Of a stretch of 64,000 bases of DNA, positions 7,268 through 15,765 are shown piece after piece. The stretch covers positions 3,224,001-3,288,000 of the forward strand of contig NZ_PRDL01000001.1 of the NCBI RefSeq assembly GCF_015182315.1, given 5' to 3'. Below the pieces are notes generated by a model that did no database searches, was not told where the DNA came from, and saw only the letters and a list, made by a program, of their open reading frames with translations. Each line of letters starts with the position of its first letter. Within the stretch, counting starts at the first letter, position 1. This DNA is from Cellvibrio polysaccharolyticus. GTDB lineage: Bacteria; Pseudomonadota; Gammaproteobacteria; Pseudomonadales; Cellvibrionaceae. Made by a program: the position numbers and the translations under genes.

Positions 7268-10033
7268 TTACTCATTGGCTACAAAAAAATCATAGCTGCC
7301 CGAAGGTACCCGATAAACCTGACGCAAACCGTTACCCGGTAACGGCTCAATGGTTTTGGTATCGGTTACAGGCTTGCCATTCAGGGTTACCTCACCCTTG
7401 CCGGGCAAGTGAACCTCGGCGGTGGTGTTGGCAGGAATGGTTACGCGATAGCGCCAGCCGTTGTTTTCAAAATCCCACCGGGCGCTGATTGGCCCCTGCA
7501 CCGATTGATAAGTGGCTTGCGCCCAACCCAGCTCGCGAACCGGCTGCGGATAGAGGCGGATTTTTTTGAAACCAGGTTCATCCTGGCTACTGCCGATCCC
7601 GACCAGATCCTTGTAGAACCATTCAATAATATGCCCGAGCATAAAATGGTTGTGCGAGGCGGTGTGGTTGGCGTCCCAGGATTCGGTCAGCGCGGTTGCG
7701 CCTTTTTTAATTTGATAACCGTAACCGGGTTTGTCGCTCTGGTTGATCATGCGGTAAATCACATCCGCCCGGCCACCGTTGGAAAGCGCTTGCAACAAAA
7801 AGCGGAAGCCAACATCGCCAGCGGTCATGGCATAGTCGCGGTCAATAACGTCTTGCACCAGGTTGGCAAAAACACGATCCCGCTGGCTTTCTTCTACCAG
7901 CCCCAACTCCAGTGGCAAGGCATTGGCGGCTTGCGAGTTGCCAGCGTAATAACCTTTTTCTTCATTGAAGAAAGTACTGTTGAATTTTTTACGAATTGCA
8001 GCCGCTTCATTGCGGAAATTTTCTGCATCGGCTTTTTCATGCAGTACGTCAGCAATTTTCGCCAGCACACTTGCATCATAAAACAGGAACGCGGTTGCGG
8101 TTAAATCCGGGAAGGTTAACTGCGCCTTGCCGGGTTTTTCCGGCCCCAGGTCATACCAGTCACCCAAACCTTCGCTGAGAATATAATCATCCGCTCGGGT
8201 TTTGAGATGGGCAAAGTAGGCTTTCATGGCCGGGTAATATTCACGTAATAAATCGGTATCGCCTTCAAATTGATACTGCTGCCAGGGCACCAGAATCAGA
8301 GAAGCGCCCCACTCTGCCGCGTGGCGAAACGTACCTTTGAATTGAACGTATTCCGGCGCGATATTGGGCAACGCACCTTCTTCGGTTTGTGAATCGCGCA
8401 TGTCGCGCAAACTTTTGGTGAAGACTCTGGCCATATCAAACTCGTAACGAATGGAAGGGCCGTTCAAATGGTACTGTTCAAGCCAGCCCAATTTTTCCCG
8501 GTGTGGGCAATCTGTCAGTACCGATACAATATTGGAACGCTGCGCCCAACGCACCAGGTCGCGAATTTGATTCAGCAGCGGATTGGCTGCCGAGAACTCG
8601 CCAACCGGCGAGGCAATGGAATGCACCAGCAAGCCTTCAACGGATAATAATTCCGGCAACACATCACCCGCTTTACGAGCTGGCACTTGCGCCGAGGTTG
8701 GCACCAGACCATGCGGATCCGCCGGGAATACATCCAGTTTCAAATAACGCGAACCCACATAATAAAAATGCGGCGCCCATTCTTCGTCTTCATCGGTCGC
8801 TTTGGTGTATTGCCACCAGGCACTGCCGCGATGCGACAAACCGGTGGTATCGCGATTGATGGTGCCATCAGCATGGGTGATTTCAGAAGGGGTCAAGCGC
8901 ACCGTAGAACCCGCCGGGCCACGCACGCGAATACGCGGCATCCAGGTGGTATTTTGGCCGAGGTCATAAACCCTGGTGCCATCGGCGAAATCCTGCACGG
9001 CCTTTGGCTGGCGGGTTTCAATAATGCGAATCGGTTCAGCAGAAACGCTCTGCCCTTTCAGCTCGCCTTTTGGTCGCATAATGATTACCGCATTCAACCA
9101 GGCGCGATCATCAAATGCGGCGGTGCTCCAGCCAGCGGGCAGTGCACGCGCATCGTAATCTTCACCGCCGTAAATACTGTTAAACACCCAGGGGCCGGTG
9201 TGTGCTTTCCAGCTTTCATCGGTGCCGAAAAATTCGGTTTTTCCGTTGGCGTATTCCAGTTGTAAATGCAGGTTGGCGCGCAGCGGGCCGAATGAACCGG
9301 CGAATTTGGAGAAGCGGTTGCGGGGCACAACATTGTACATACCGTTGCCAAGCATAAAGCCCAACGCGTTATCGCCTTCCTGCAATTGCTCGGTGATATC
9401 CCAGGAGGAATACAAGGCGGTTTTGTCAAAGTTGGTCCAGCCAGGAGACAGTAAATCTTCCCCCAGTTTGCTGCCATTTAAATGCAAGTCATAAGTGCCC
9501 AAACCTACTGCATGTAGTACAGCGCTTTTCAGCCCTTTGTTAACCACAAAATTTTTGCGCAGCAATGCAGATTCCATGGCTTGCGGTGGCGTAATCCAAA
9601 CGCCTTTCCATTCTTCCTGGCTTAACACGCCCATGGTCCAGCTTGAGGTTTCACTCCAATCGGATGCTTTACCATCGCGATCCCAGACTTTTACCTTCCA
9701 GAATACTTGCTGGGAAGATTTAATAGGTTTTCCGGCGTAGTGTACGTGGATATTTTTGGAAGAATTTTGCTTGCCACTGTCCCACAGGTCGCCGCGATTG
9801 CGCTGCAATTGCGCTTCGCTACTGGCGACCAGAATTTGCCAGGCCGTTTGCTTTTGCCCTGCGTCTTCGCTTTTCAAGCGCCAGTAGAGTCGCGGGTCAG
9901 TGCGGTCAATACCCGTGGGGTTGACCGTGTTTTCTGTTTCGAGGTGATAAACCTGCAACCCCGCAGCATGAACAAGCGTTGCTCCTGCCAGTAAGCAGAG
10001 TGCCGTAATAGTTGATAAAAACCAGCGTTTCAT
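7268..10033 (-). CDS. Secreted alpha-L-rhamnosidase, GH78 family
   Basis: A 921-residue protein with signal peptide (residues 1-23, ending VHA-AG) and the GH78 order: fibronectin-like N-terminal domain (LYWRL, VFWKVKVWDRDG), beta-sandwich domains (GLGTYDLHLNG, GWTNFDKTALYSSWDIT), (alpha/alpha)6 catalytic barrel and C-terminal beta domain. The catalytic-region motif is TDCPHREKLGW at 507-517, where D508 and E513 match the conserved acid residues of the family; the usual GD after GW is replaced by LEQ, as in a subgroup. The family releases terminal alpha-L-rhamnose from glycans or glycosides. Start ATG 10033 has AAGGTG before it. It lies downstream of the transporter operon, across a 576-base gap with two hairpin repeats, and may share its regulation. 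Confidence 0.93.
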   Translation of the reverse strand: MKRWFLSTITALCLLAGATLVHAAGLQVYHLETENTVNPTGIDRTDPRLYWRLKSEDAGQKQTAWQILVASSEAQLQRNRGDLWDSGKQNSSKNIHVHYAGKPIKSSQQVFWKVKVWDRDGKASDWSETSSWTMGVLSQEEWKGVWITPPQAMESALLRKNFVVNKGLKSAVLHAVGLGTYDLHLNGSKLGEDLLSPGWTNFDKTALYSSWDITEQLQEGDNALGFMLGNGMYNVVPRNRFSKFAGSFGPLRANLHLQLEYANGKTEFFGTDESWKAHTGPWVFNSIYGGEDYDARALPAGWSTAAFDDRAWLNAVIIMRPKGELKGQSVSAEPIRIIETRQPKAVQDFADGTRVYDLGQNTTWMPRIRVRGPAGSTVRLTPSEITHADGTINRDTTGLSHRGSAWWQYTKATDEDEEWAPHFYYVGSRYLKLDVFPADPHGLVPTSAQVPARKAGDVLPELLSVEGLLVHSIASPVGEFSAANPLLNQIRDLVRWAQRSNIVSVLTDCPHREKLGWLEQYHLNGPSIRYEFDMARVFTKSLRDMRDSQTEEGALPNIAPEYVQFKGTFRHAAEWGASLILVPWQQYQFEGDTDLLREYYPAMKAYFAHLKTRADDYILSEGLGDWYDLGPEKPGKAQLTFPDLTATAFLFYDASVLAKIADVLHEKADAENFRNEAAAIRKKFNSTFFNEEKGYYAGNSQAANALPLELGLVEESQRDRVFANLVQDVIDRDYAMTAGDVGFRFLLQALSNGGRADVIYRMINQSDKPGYGYQIKKGATALTESWDANHTASHNHFMLGHIIEWFYKDLVGIGSSQDEPGFKKIRLYPQPVRELGWAQATYQSVQGPISARWDFENNGWRYRVTIPANTTAEVHLPGKGEVTLNGKPVTDTKTIEPLPGNGLRQVYRVPSGSYDFFVANE

Positions 10034-10095
10034 AAAACACCTTTTTTATAAAAGTCAAAAGCAGGTGGTGCTTGAGAATTGGAGTTCAGTCATCC

Positions 10096-10205
10096 GTTTA
10101 CCGTCGGGATAAGAGCATTTCGAACACGCGTGAATACGTCCATGTAGCTCCGCAAGCCATCCATGGCTTGCAAGGTGTCGAAACGCTCTTATCCCGACGG
10201 CAAAC
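10096..10205. repeat. Long hairpin repeat, copy A
   Basis: Inverted arms of about 31 bases begin GTTTACCGTCGGGATAAGAG and end CTCTTATCCCGACGGCAAAC, with two mismatches and one indel. The middle holds a second palindrome, GCAAGCCATCCATGGCTTGC. The middle also shares the string CCATGTAGCTCC and its flank with copy B (reverse complement). Together with copy B it fills most of the 576-base gap 10034-10609, in which I see no gene. Confidence 0.85.
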
Positions 10206-10400
10206 TCGCATTGGAGCGAAGCAAACCTTATAAGAAAAAACGGAATGCCAACTCATCCCTTAGATGGGATATTTAGATTTCTTTGTTAAAGCCTTCAATC
10301 CCAGATTATATAAAGAAGAGAATCTGTATATTCCGAAGTTGAGAGAAACACAGTTGGACGAAATTTATGCCGCACGATTACTCAAGATACGCACAATGTA

Positions 10401-10555
10401 GTTTGCCGTCAGGATGTTTGTTTCAAAGCCTTCAAGCCATGGACGACCGCCATGGATGGCGGAAGTTAGAGCAACGCAGGAGCAGTTGCCGTTGGCTTGA
10501 TGGAGCTACATGGATGTATTTATGCGTATTTGAAACAAACATTCTGACGGCAAAC
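10401..10555. repeat. Long hairpin repeat, copy B
   Basis: Arms of 27 bases (10401-10427 and 10529-10555) start GTTTGCCGTCAGGATG and end CTGACGGCAAAC, with one mismatch. Inside lie CCGCCATGGATGGCGGAAG and GAGCAACGCAGG, close to the inner part of copy C at 63867 read in reverse, and GGAGCTACATGGATGTATTT, close to copy A read in reverse. The open frames seen across it come from the palindrome and are not genes. Confidence 0.87.
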
Positions 10556-10609
10556 GGTCGGTATAACATCTCCCGTTTCAATAACCCCCAAACTGCCTCT
10601 ATCAAATAA

Positions 10610-11746
10610 TCAAAGCTTCGCCGGATCAACCACTACGTGTTTGATACGTTTGCGATCCCATGTGTAAGTTAAATGCACCAAACCATCGGCGCTTTGAATC
10701 ATCGCCGGGTAGGCATAACCGGAAACCAGAGGTTTATCTTCCAACGTTAAAATCGGAGTCCAGCTAATGCCATCATCAGAAATTGCCAGGTTCAACGGAT
10801 AACGAACGCCTTTGCCAGGAGTATCCGGACGGTGGGCGGAATGATTGTAAATAATTAAATGACGACCATCTTTCAAAGTTACCGCATCAGTACCCGAACT
10901 CGGGTTTGGCAAATCAATAGCAGAAACCGGTGTCCAGGTAATGCCGCGGTCGCTGGACCAGGCGGATGCCAGTGCGCCCTGTTTGGTGCGGGCGACAGCT
11001 TGCATACGGCCATCGGCGTGTACCAGAACACTTGGCTGAATAGCATCAATACCCGGGCCGCGATTTACCATTTCGCTTTTGGTCCAGGTTTTTCCCTGGT
11101 CTTTGCTGCGTTCAAAATGCATGTGCCACACTTCCATGGTTTCCGAACTGGAAGGTGACAGCCAGCTGCCGTCGTTGGTGACGATAGGTTTGTTTTTAAT
11201 CGGGCCGAGAATGCCGTCCGGCAAACGCTCCGGTGTGCCCCAGGTGCGGCCGCCGTCAGCTGAGCGCATTACCATGCCCCACCATTCACGCGGGTTGGGG
11301 CCGACTTTGTAGAACAGCAGCAAGTCACCTACTTCCGGCTGGAATAACACCGGGTTCCAGGTCGGTTGGAATGTGCCGTCCGGCTGTTTGCCGTTGGCGA
11401 CTTCCACCGCTTTTTGCCAGCTGCCATTTTCAAAATGGGCAATATAAATACCGACATTCGGATGGCGTTCGTGCACACCGGCAAACCAGGTCGCGACCAG
11501 TTTTCCGTCCAGAGTTTCGGCAATGCTCGAGGCATGCGCTTGTGGATAAGTTGCATCGCCGTCAATCATTTGTGCCGATAAGATGGCGGATACCGGTTCG
11601 CCTTTATTGGCGGTTGGCGATGAGGATTGCACGGCGCAGCCGCTTAATATAGCGGCGGCGAGGATGCCGGCACAAAATGTTGTTACACGTTTGCTAACCG
11701 GCACAGAGCGCGTGGCCGTTCGGCGTGAAGACAGTGTAAGTAACAT
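10610..11746 (-). CDS. BNR/Asp-box (sialidase-fold) lipoprotein, probable glycan-active enzyme
   Basis: A 378-residue lipoprotein: signal peptide with lipobox ILSG-C at residues 33-37 and a small polar linker. The rest is a beta-propeller of the BNR_2 type with Asp boxes SADGGRTW, SKDQGKTW, SSDRGITW and SDDGISW. Family members are usually named exo-alpha-sialidase, but the same fold serves other glycosidases and lyases (for example rhamnose-linked glucuronate families), so the substrate is open. It is the last gene of the operon, 34 bases after tctA, with GAGAGG before ATG 11746. With the rhamnosidase next door, a role in trimming a rhamnose-containing acidic glycan is more likely than true sialic acid release; this is inference. 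Confidence 0.85.
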   Translation of the reverse strand: MLLTLSSRRTATRSVPVSKRVTTFCAGILAAAILSGCAVQSSSPTANKGEPVSAILSAQMIDGDATYPQAHASSIAETLDGKLVATWFAGVHERHPNVGIYIAHFENGSWQKAVEVANGKQPDGTFQPTWNPVLFQPEVGDLLLFYKVGPNPREWWGMVMRSADGGRTWGTPERLPDGILGPIKNKPIVTNDGSWLSPSSSETMEVWHMHFERSKDQGKTWTKSEMVNRGPGIDAIQPSVLVHADGRMQAVARTKQGALASAWSSDRGITWTPVSAIDLPNPSSGTDAVTLKDGRHLIIYNHSAHRPDTPGKGVRYPLNLAISDDGISWTPILTLEDKPLVSGYAYPAMIQSADGLVHLTYTWDRKRIKHVVVDPAKL

Positions 11747-11780
11747 GGTTGATACCTCTCAATTTATTATGGGAAAACGG

Positions 11781-13265
11781 TTAGCGGGCGCGACGGGCAC
11801 GCCAGACACGACGCAGCAGAGGCAGTAAAAACAGCAGCGCCATGAGTGTCAAAAAGGTTAAGGCGATGGGGCGTTCCAGTAAAATCCAGGCACCCTGATC
11901 GTAGAGAATAAACATGCGGCGCAAATTCGATTCCAGCAGCGGCCCAAGCACCATGCCCAACACGATGGGCGCAACGCCAAAGCCCTGGCGAATTAAAAAG
12001 TAACCGACGATACCGCTGACCAGCATAACGCCAACATCGAATAAGGTGTTGTTGACGCTGTAGGCACCGACCACGCACAGAATAAGAATGACCGGGTTTA
12101 ACCAGTGCAGCGGCACCTGATTTAAACGCGAGAATAAACGCACGCCGAGCAAACCGAAAATTAATACCAGCAGGTTGATCAGTAATAAACCGGCGAATAT
12201 CATGTACACGGTTTGTGCGTGATCCTGAAACAGCAAGGGGCCGGGTTGCAGTCCGTGCACCATAAAGGCCCCGAGAATAACCGCTGCGACGGTATCGCCA
12301 GGAATACCAAGCGTTAATAAAGGCACCATTGCACCACCGGTAACGGCATTGTTGGCGCTTTCGGCAGAGGCCAAACCGTCGAGGTTGCCTTTACCAAACG
12401 TTTCCGGCTCTTTGCTGACGCGTTTGGCTTCGGTGTAGGAAAGAAATGCGGCAACATCACCACCGGCACCGGGCACGGAGCCGACAAAAGTGCCAATTAA
12501 ACCGGAACGAAACATCGGCCACTTGAGGCGCTTGCCCACTTTCAAATGCGATAAGGTGCCGCGAATGGAAACCGGCTTTACCGCATTTTTAGGAATGGAA
12601 GATGGCGGTTGCAGGTAGCTGGTCATCAAGGCAGAAAAGGCAAACAAGCCAATCAATACCGGCACAAAAGAAATGCCGCCCAGCAGATAAAAATTATCGA
12701 AAGTAAAACGGGTATAACCGGTAAAGGCATCCACGCCCACAGTGGATAACAATAAACCCAGCGCGCCGCCAATAATGCCTTTTACCGGGTTGTCAGAGCT
12801 GATCAAAATAATCGCAGAAAGCCCAAGCGCCGCCAGCGCAAAAAATTCCGGTGCAGAAAATTTCAGCGCGAAGGTGGCGAATACGGGCGCGAGAAAAATC
12901 AGCACCAGTGCGCTCAGTGTGCCTCCCACAAAAGTGGCCAGTGTGGATATCGCCAGCGCTTTATCGCCCTCGCCCCGTTGTGTCATGGGGTAGCCTTCAA
13001 AGCAGGTAACTACCGACGCCGGTGTGCCAGGCGTGTTTAATAAAATCGCCGGAATTGAGCCACCGTAAATGCCGCCAACATAAATACCGAGCAGCATAAT
13101 AATGCCGTCTGCACTGTTCATGCCCAGCGTCAGCGGAAACAACAAGGCCACCGCCATGGTGACAGACAAGCCCGGCAAGGCGCCGAGAATAATCCCGATC
13201 AGTACACCGCAAACCGCTGCCAGCACGCTGCTCCAGGTGAGCAAGGAGGTGATCATATCCATCAT
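11781..13265 (-). CDS. tctA: Tripartite tricarboxylate transporter, large permease TctA
   Basis: A 494-residue inner-membrane protein with about 12 hydrophobic segments. Family stretches are clear: GALPGLSVTMAVALLFPLT near the N-terminus, GIYVGGIYGGSIPAILLNTPGTP, SVPGAGGDVAAFLSY and GGAMVPLLTLGIPGD. TctA is the main translocating subunit of TTT systems, which take up carboxylates and acidic sugars driven by an ion gradient with a periplasmic binding protein. Its start overlaps the tctB stop by four bases (ATGA), showing coupled translation. Confidence 0.95.
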   Translation of the reverse strand: MMDMITSLLTWSSVLAAVCGVLIGIILGALPGLSVTMAVALLFPLTLGMNSADGIIMLLGIYVGGIYGGSIPAILLNTPGTPASVVTCFEGYPMTQRGEGDKALAISTLATFVGGTLSALVLIFLAPVFATFALKFSAPEFFALAALGLSAIILISSDNPVKGIIGGALGLLLSTVGVDAFTGYTRFTFDNFYLLGGISFVPVLIGLFAFSALMTSYLQPPSSIPKNAVKPVSIRGTLSHLKVGKRLKWPMFRSGLIGTFVGSVPGAGGDVAAFLSYTEAKRVSKEPETFGKGNLDGLASAESANNAVTGGAMVPLLTLGIPGDTVAAVILGAFMVHGLQPGPLLFQDHAQTVYMIFAGLLLINLLVLIFGLLGVRLFSRLNQVPLHWLNPVILILCVVGAYSVNNTLFDVGVMLVSGIVGYFLIRQGFGVAPIVLGMVLGPLLESNLRRMFILYDQGAWILLERPIALTFLTLMALLFLLPLLRRVWRARRAR

Positions 13266-13843
13266 GGTAAAGGCACTCCCAGCACCTGCAGGAACAACAC
13301 ATAAATCGCCAGCGTAATGGCCGCAGAAACTGCGGCGATGTGCAGCAAGGCTCGCCAGTTAATGGATGGTTTGAACAGTGATGGACGGGGCGACGGCATA
13401 AACAAAGCCAGCGCCATCAACATAAAAAAGGTGGCTATTAAAAAACCGGCCCATGCCAGCGCCGGAATATACAACAGGGTAAGCAGGGGTAATAACCAGG
13501 CGATGTAACGATTCGATGCAGGAGCCGCATCATTTACCTCAGTTAATACATTCGGTTCTTCAGCAGGCGCTTTTTCGCCAGACGGCTTTTCAGCAAAAAT
13601 TTCCGCAGCGCTGGCTTCCGGTTCGGCAGCGGCAACAGGCTGTTCCGGTTTGCGAAAGGAGCGCCATAATAAAACCAGCGCGCAAATCAGCAACAACACG
13701 GCCATGGCGCGCGGCAAAAACATCGGCCCCAGCGGATCGGTTAATACGGTTTCAAAACCGATGGCGTAGAGGAGTACCGCGGCGGCAATGAATAACAGCA
13801 CACCGGCGGTAATGCGTTCGGCAATAGCGGGAGAAAATGTCAT
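13262..13843 (-). CDS. tctB: Tripartite tricarboxylate transporter, small permease TctB
   Basis: A 193-residue membrane protein with four predicted helices (about 14-30, 41-60, 113-152 as a pair, 166-190), the usual TctB plan. Between helices 2 and 3 lies an unusually Ala/Glu-rich stretch (EPEASAAEIFAEKPSGEKAP) that is probably a flexible loop. It overlaps tctC and tctA by four bases each, so the three subunits are made from one transcript in the order C-B-A. Confidence 0.9.
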   Translation of the reverse strand: MTFSPAIAERITAGVLLFIAAAVLLYAIGFETVLTDPLGPMFLPRAMAVLLLICALVLLWRSFRKPEQPVAAAEPEASAAEIFAEKPSGEKAPAEEPNVLTEVNDAAPASNRYIAWLLPLLTLLYIPALAWAGFLIATFFMLMALALFMPSPRPSLFKPSINWRALLHIAAVSAAITLAIYVLFLQVLGVPLP

Positions 13844-14796
13844 TGTACGCCGAGCCCCTCAACCAGAGTTTTATAAAAGGCATCGTCTTCTTTAATCATG
13901 GCATTAACGGCGGCGGTATCGGCGGTGTTAACGACGATGCCCTGCCGCGCCATATAATCCACATACTCCGGGTCTTGCAATGCTTTGGAAAAAGCCTGCT
14001 GCAAAATCAAACGGCGCGATTCAGGCACACCCTTGGGAACACCCAACGCGGCCCAGGCGCGAATGGTAAGGTCAGTACCCAGCTCTTTAAACGTAGGCAC
14101 CTCGGGGTAGAGCGGCATGCGGCTGTCATTCATTACGCCGAGCAATTTCAATTGACCGGCAGCAATTTGCGCGGTTGCGTTAGCGGGGCCTACGGTGACC
14201 GCATCAATATGCCCGCCGACCAAAGCAACAATGGCTTCTGCACTGCCACCACTGTAAGGCACATCAACAAATTTCACAGCGTAATGGTCTTTTAAAGACA
14301 TCGCCGACAAATGCCAGATGGAACCAATGCCGGAATTACCCACGCGCAATTTCCCCGGGTGCTGGCGCGCGTAGGCCATAAATTCTTCAACGCTGTTAAA
14401 AGGGCTTTTGCTGTTGACAATGAGCGCGCCCGGCTCAGCAATGGGCGCGACCAGAAAATCGAAATTTTTATAACTCATGGGAGAGCGGCGCAGGTGCGGC
14501 AGAATCGCCAATTCCACCGTCGCCATCACCAGCGTGTAACCATCAGGTTTTGCCCGCGATGCGGTGAGCGTGCCCACAATACCGGACGCACCGGAGCGAT
14601 TAACCACGCGAATTTGCGCCGGTAAATATTTTTCGGCAACCCGTACCAGACCACGCGTACTGATATCCGTACCGCCACCGGGGGCGTTAGGCACAATAAT
14701 AGTGATGGGCTGCGCCGGAAAATCTTCAGCACTCACCGCGGTACTGACCATGGCGATAACACACACCGCCAGGATCAGCCATTTTTTAAACTGCAT
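13840..14796 (-). CDS. tctC: TTT periplasmic binding protein TctC (Bug family)
   Basis: A 318-residue protein with signal peptide (1-23, VSA-ED). It opens with the family motif PAQPITIIVPNAPGGGTDISTR, shown here in two parts: PITIIVPNAPGGGTDI and then ARGLVRVAEKYL-like sequence. VGNSGIGSIWHL, PYSGGSAEAIVALVGGHID and PTFKELGTDL are also typical. Bug proteins bind organic acids, often sugar acids, in the periplasm and pass them to TctAB. It is the first transporter gene, 39 bases after the DapA-family gene, with GAGAG before ATG. Confidence 0.95.
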   Translation of the reverse strand: MQFKKWLILAVCVIAMVSTAVSAEDFPAQPITIIVPNAPGGGTDISTRGLVRVAEKYLPAQIRVVNRSGASGIVGTLTASRAKPDGYTLVMATVELAILPHLRRSPMSYKNFDFLVAPIAEPGALIVNSKSPFNSVEEFMAYARQHPGKLRVGNSGIGSIWHLSAMSLKDHYAVKFVDVPYSGGSAEAIVALVGGHIDAVTVGPANATAQIAAGQLKLLGVMNDSRMPLYPEVPTFKELGTDLTIRAWAALGVPKGVPESRRLILQQAFSKALQDPEYVDYMARQGIVVNTADTAAVNAMIKEDDAFYKTLVEGLGVQ

Positions 14797-14835
14797 GGAC
14801 GCTCTCTCGTTATGATTATGACCGGCGTTATGCTA

Positions 14836-15765
14836 CTACAACCACTGCTGCGCCAGGGTTTCCACCAACGCCTGCATTTGTTCAATCGTTGCACACTGGG
14901 CCTGGTCGCGCACAAACGGCTCGGCCGGGCGCACACGCGTAACAGTGGTGGCGAAGTTACCCAGGGTGGTTTGCCAGTGCTTGGCGCAAACCGGGTAGTG
15001 CAAATGCTCCGCCATGGATGCGGTGGTCAATGCCTGGGAAAGCTGCAACGCCGCCTCGGGATGCGTGCGGTAATTTTCATACAGCCAGACGTACAGCGCC
15101 GGGTGAAAATTCGCCATCACGCCGCTGTAACCGGCAGCACCGGCTTGCAGTGACGACAACAAGGTTGTGGTGTTGGCATTCAACAAACGCAGCGAGCTGC
15201 CTTCGGTTTGTACCAGCCGCTGGCGAATGGTGTCGATATTGCAGCAGGTGTCTTTGATGGCGCGGTAGCGACCGTCTTCCAGGCACCAGGACAAAATTTT
15301 CGGCGTTAGCAAACGTTTGTACGGCGCCGGACATTCATAAAAACCGAGTTTGGTTTCCCGCTTCAAATCACCGGTAACCTGGCGGAGGTTATCCAGCCAG
15401 ATATCGTCGGATTGAAACGGCGTGGCAAAGCGATTGGAAATAAAAATCAGCGCCGCCGCACCCAACTCCTCCATGCGCAACATCTGCTCGCGTTGCTCAG
15501 CAACCGATTCAGCGGTGTGACCGGATACCACCACTGGCACACGGCCATCGGCGATATCCAGCACGAATTTGCCAATCAGCAATTTTTCACGATCGCTGAG
15601 GGCAAAAATTTCGCTGGACTGGCAGAGCGCAAACAAGCCGTGCACACCGGCATCAATGTACCAGTTGATCAGGCGCTCAAGGCTGCGAAAATCCACCTCA
15701 CCGCGCTGATCAAACGGCGTCAGCATAACCGGCCAAACACCTTCAAAAATATTGTCGCTATGCAT
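14836..15765 (-). CDS. DapA/NanA-family aldolase or lyase
   Basis: A 309-residue cytoplasmic TIM-barrel protein of the dihydrodipicolinate synthase/N-acetylneuraminate lyase family. The Schiff-base lysine is in AIKDTC and the tyrosine in FYECPAPYKR; the GTTGE substrate loop of DHDPS is changed to CQSSE, so it is not the lysine-pathway enzyme. Such proteins split or form 2-keto-3-deoxy sugar acids or sialic acids. Its ATG overlaps the stop of the isomerase-like gene (TAATG), and the acid transporter follows, so a role in breaking down an imported sugar acid is likely. The exact substrate cannot be read from the sequence. Confidence 0.9.
   Translation of the reverse strand: MHSDNIFEGVWPVMLTPFDQRGEVDFRSLERLINWYIDAGVHGLFALCQSSEIFALSDREKLLIGKFVLDIADGRVPVVVSGHTAESVAEQREQMLRMEELGAAALIFISNRFATPFQSDDIWLDNLRQVTGDLKRETKLGFYECPAPYKRLLTPKILSWCLEDGRYRAIKDTCCNIDTIRQRLVQTEGSSLRLLNANTTTLLSSLQAGAAGYSGVMANFHPALYVWLYENYRTHPEAALQLSQALTTASMAEHLHYPVCAKHWQTTLGNFATTVTRVRPAEPFVRDQAQCATIEQMQALVETLAQQWL

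Noticed and set aside
10367..10629. Open frames on both strands across hairpin copy B
   Set aside because: They run through the palindrome and mirror each other; no ribosome site and no protein-like content.
10610..11746. Calling the BNR lipoprotein a true sialidase with a sialic acid pathway
   Set aside because: No NanE, NanK or NanT nearby, and the fold serves many other sugars; the DapA-family enzyme alone does not prove sialate use.
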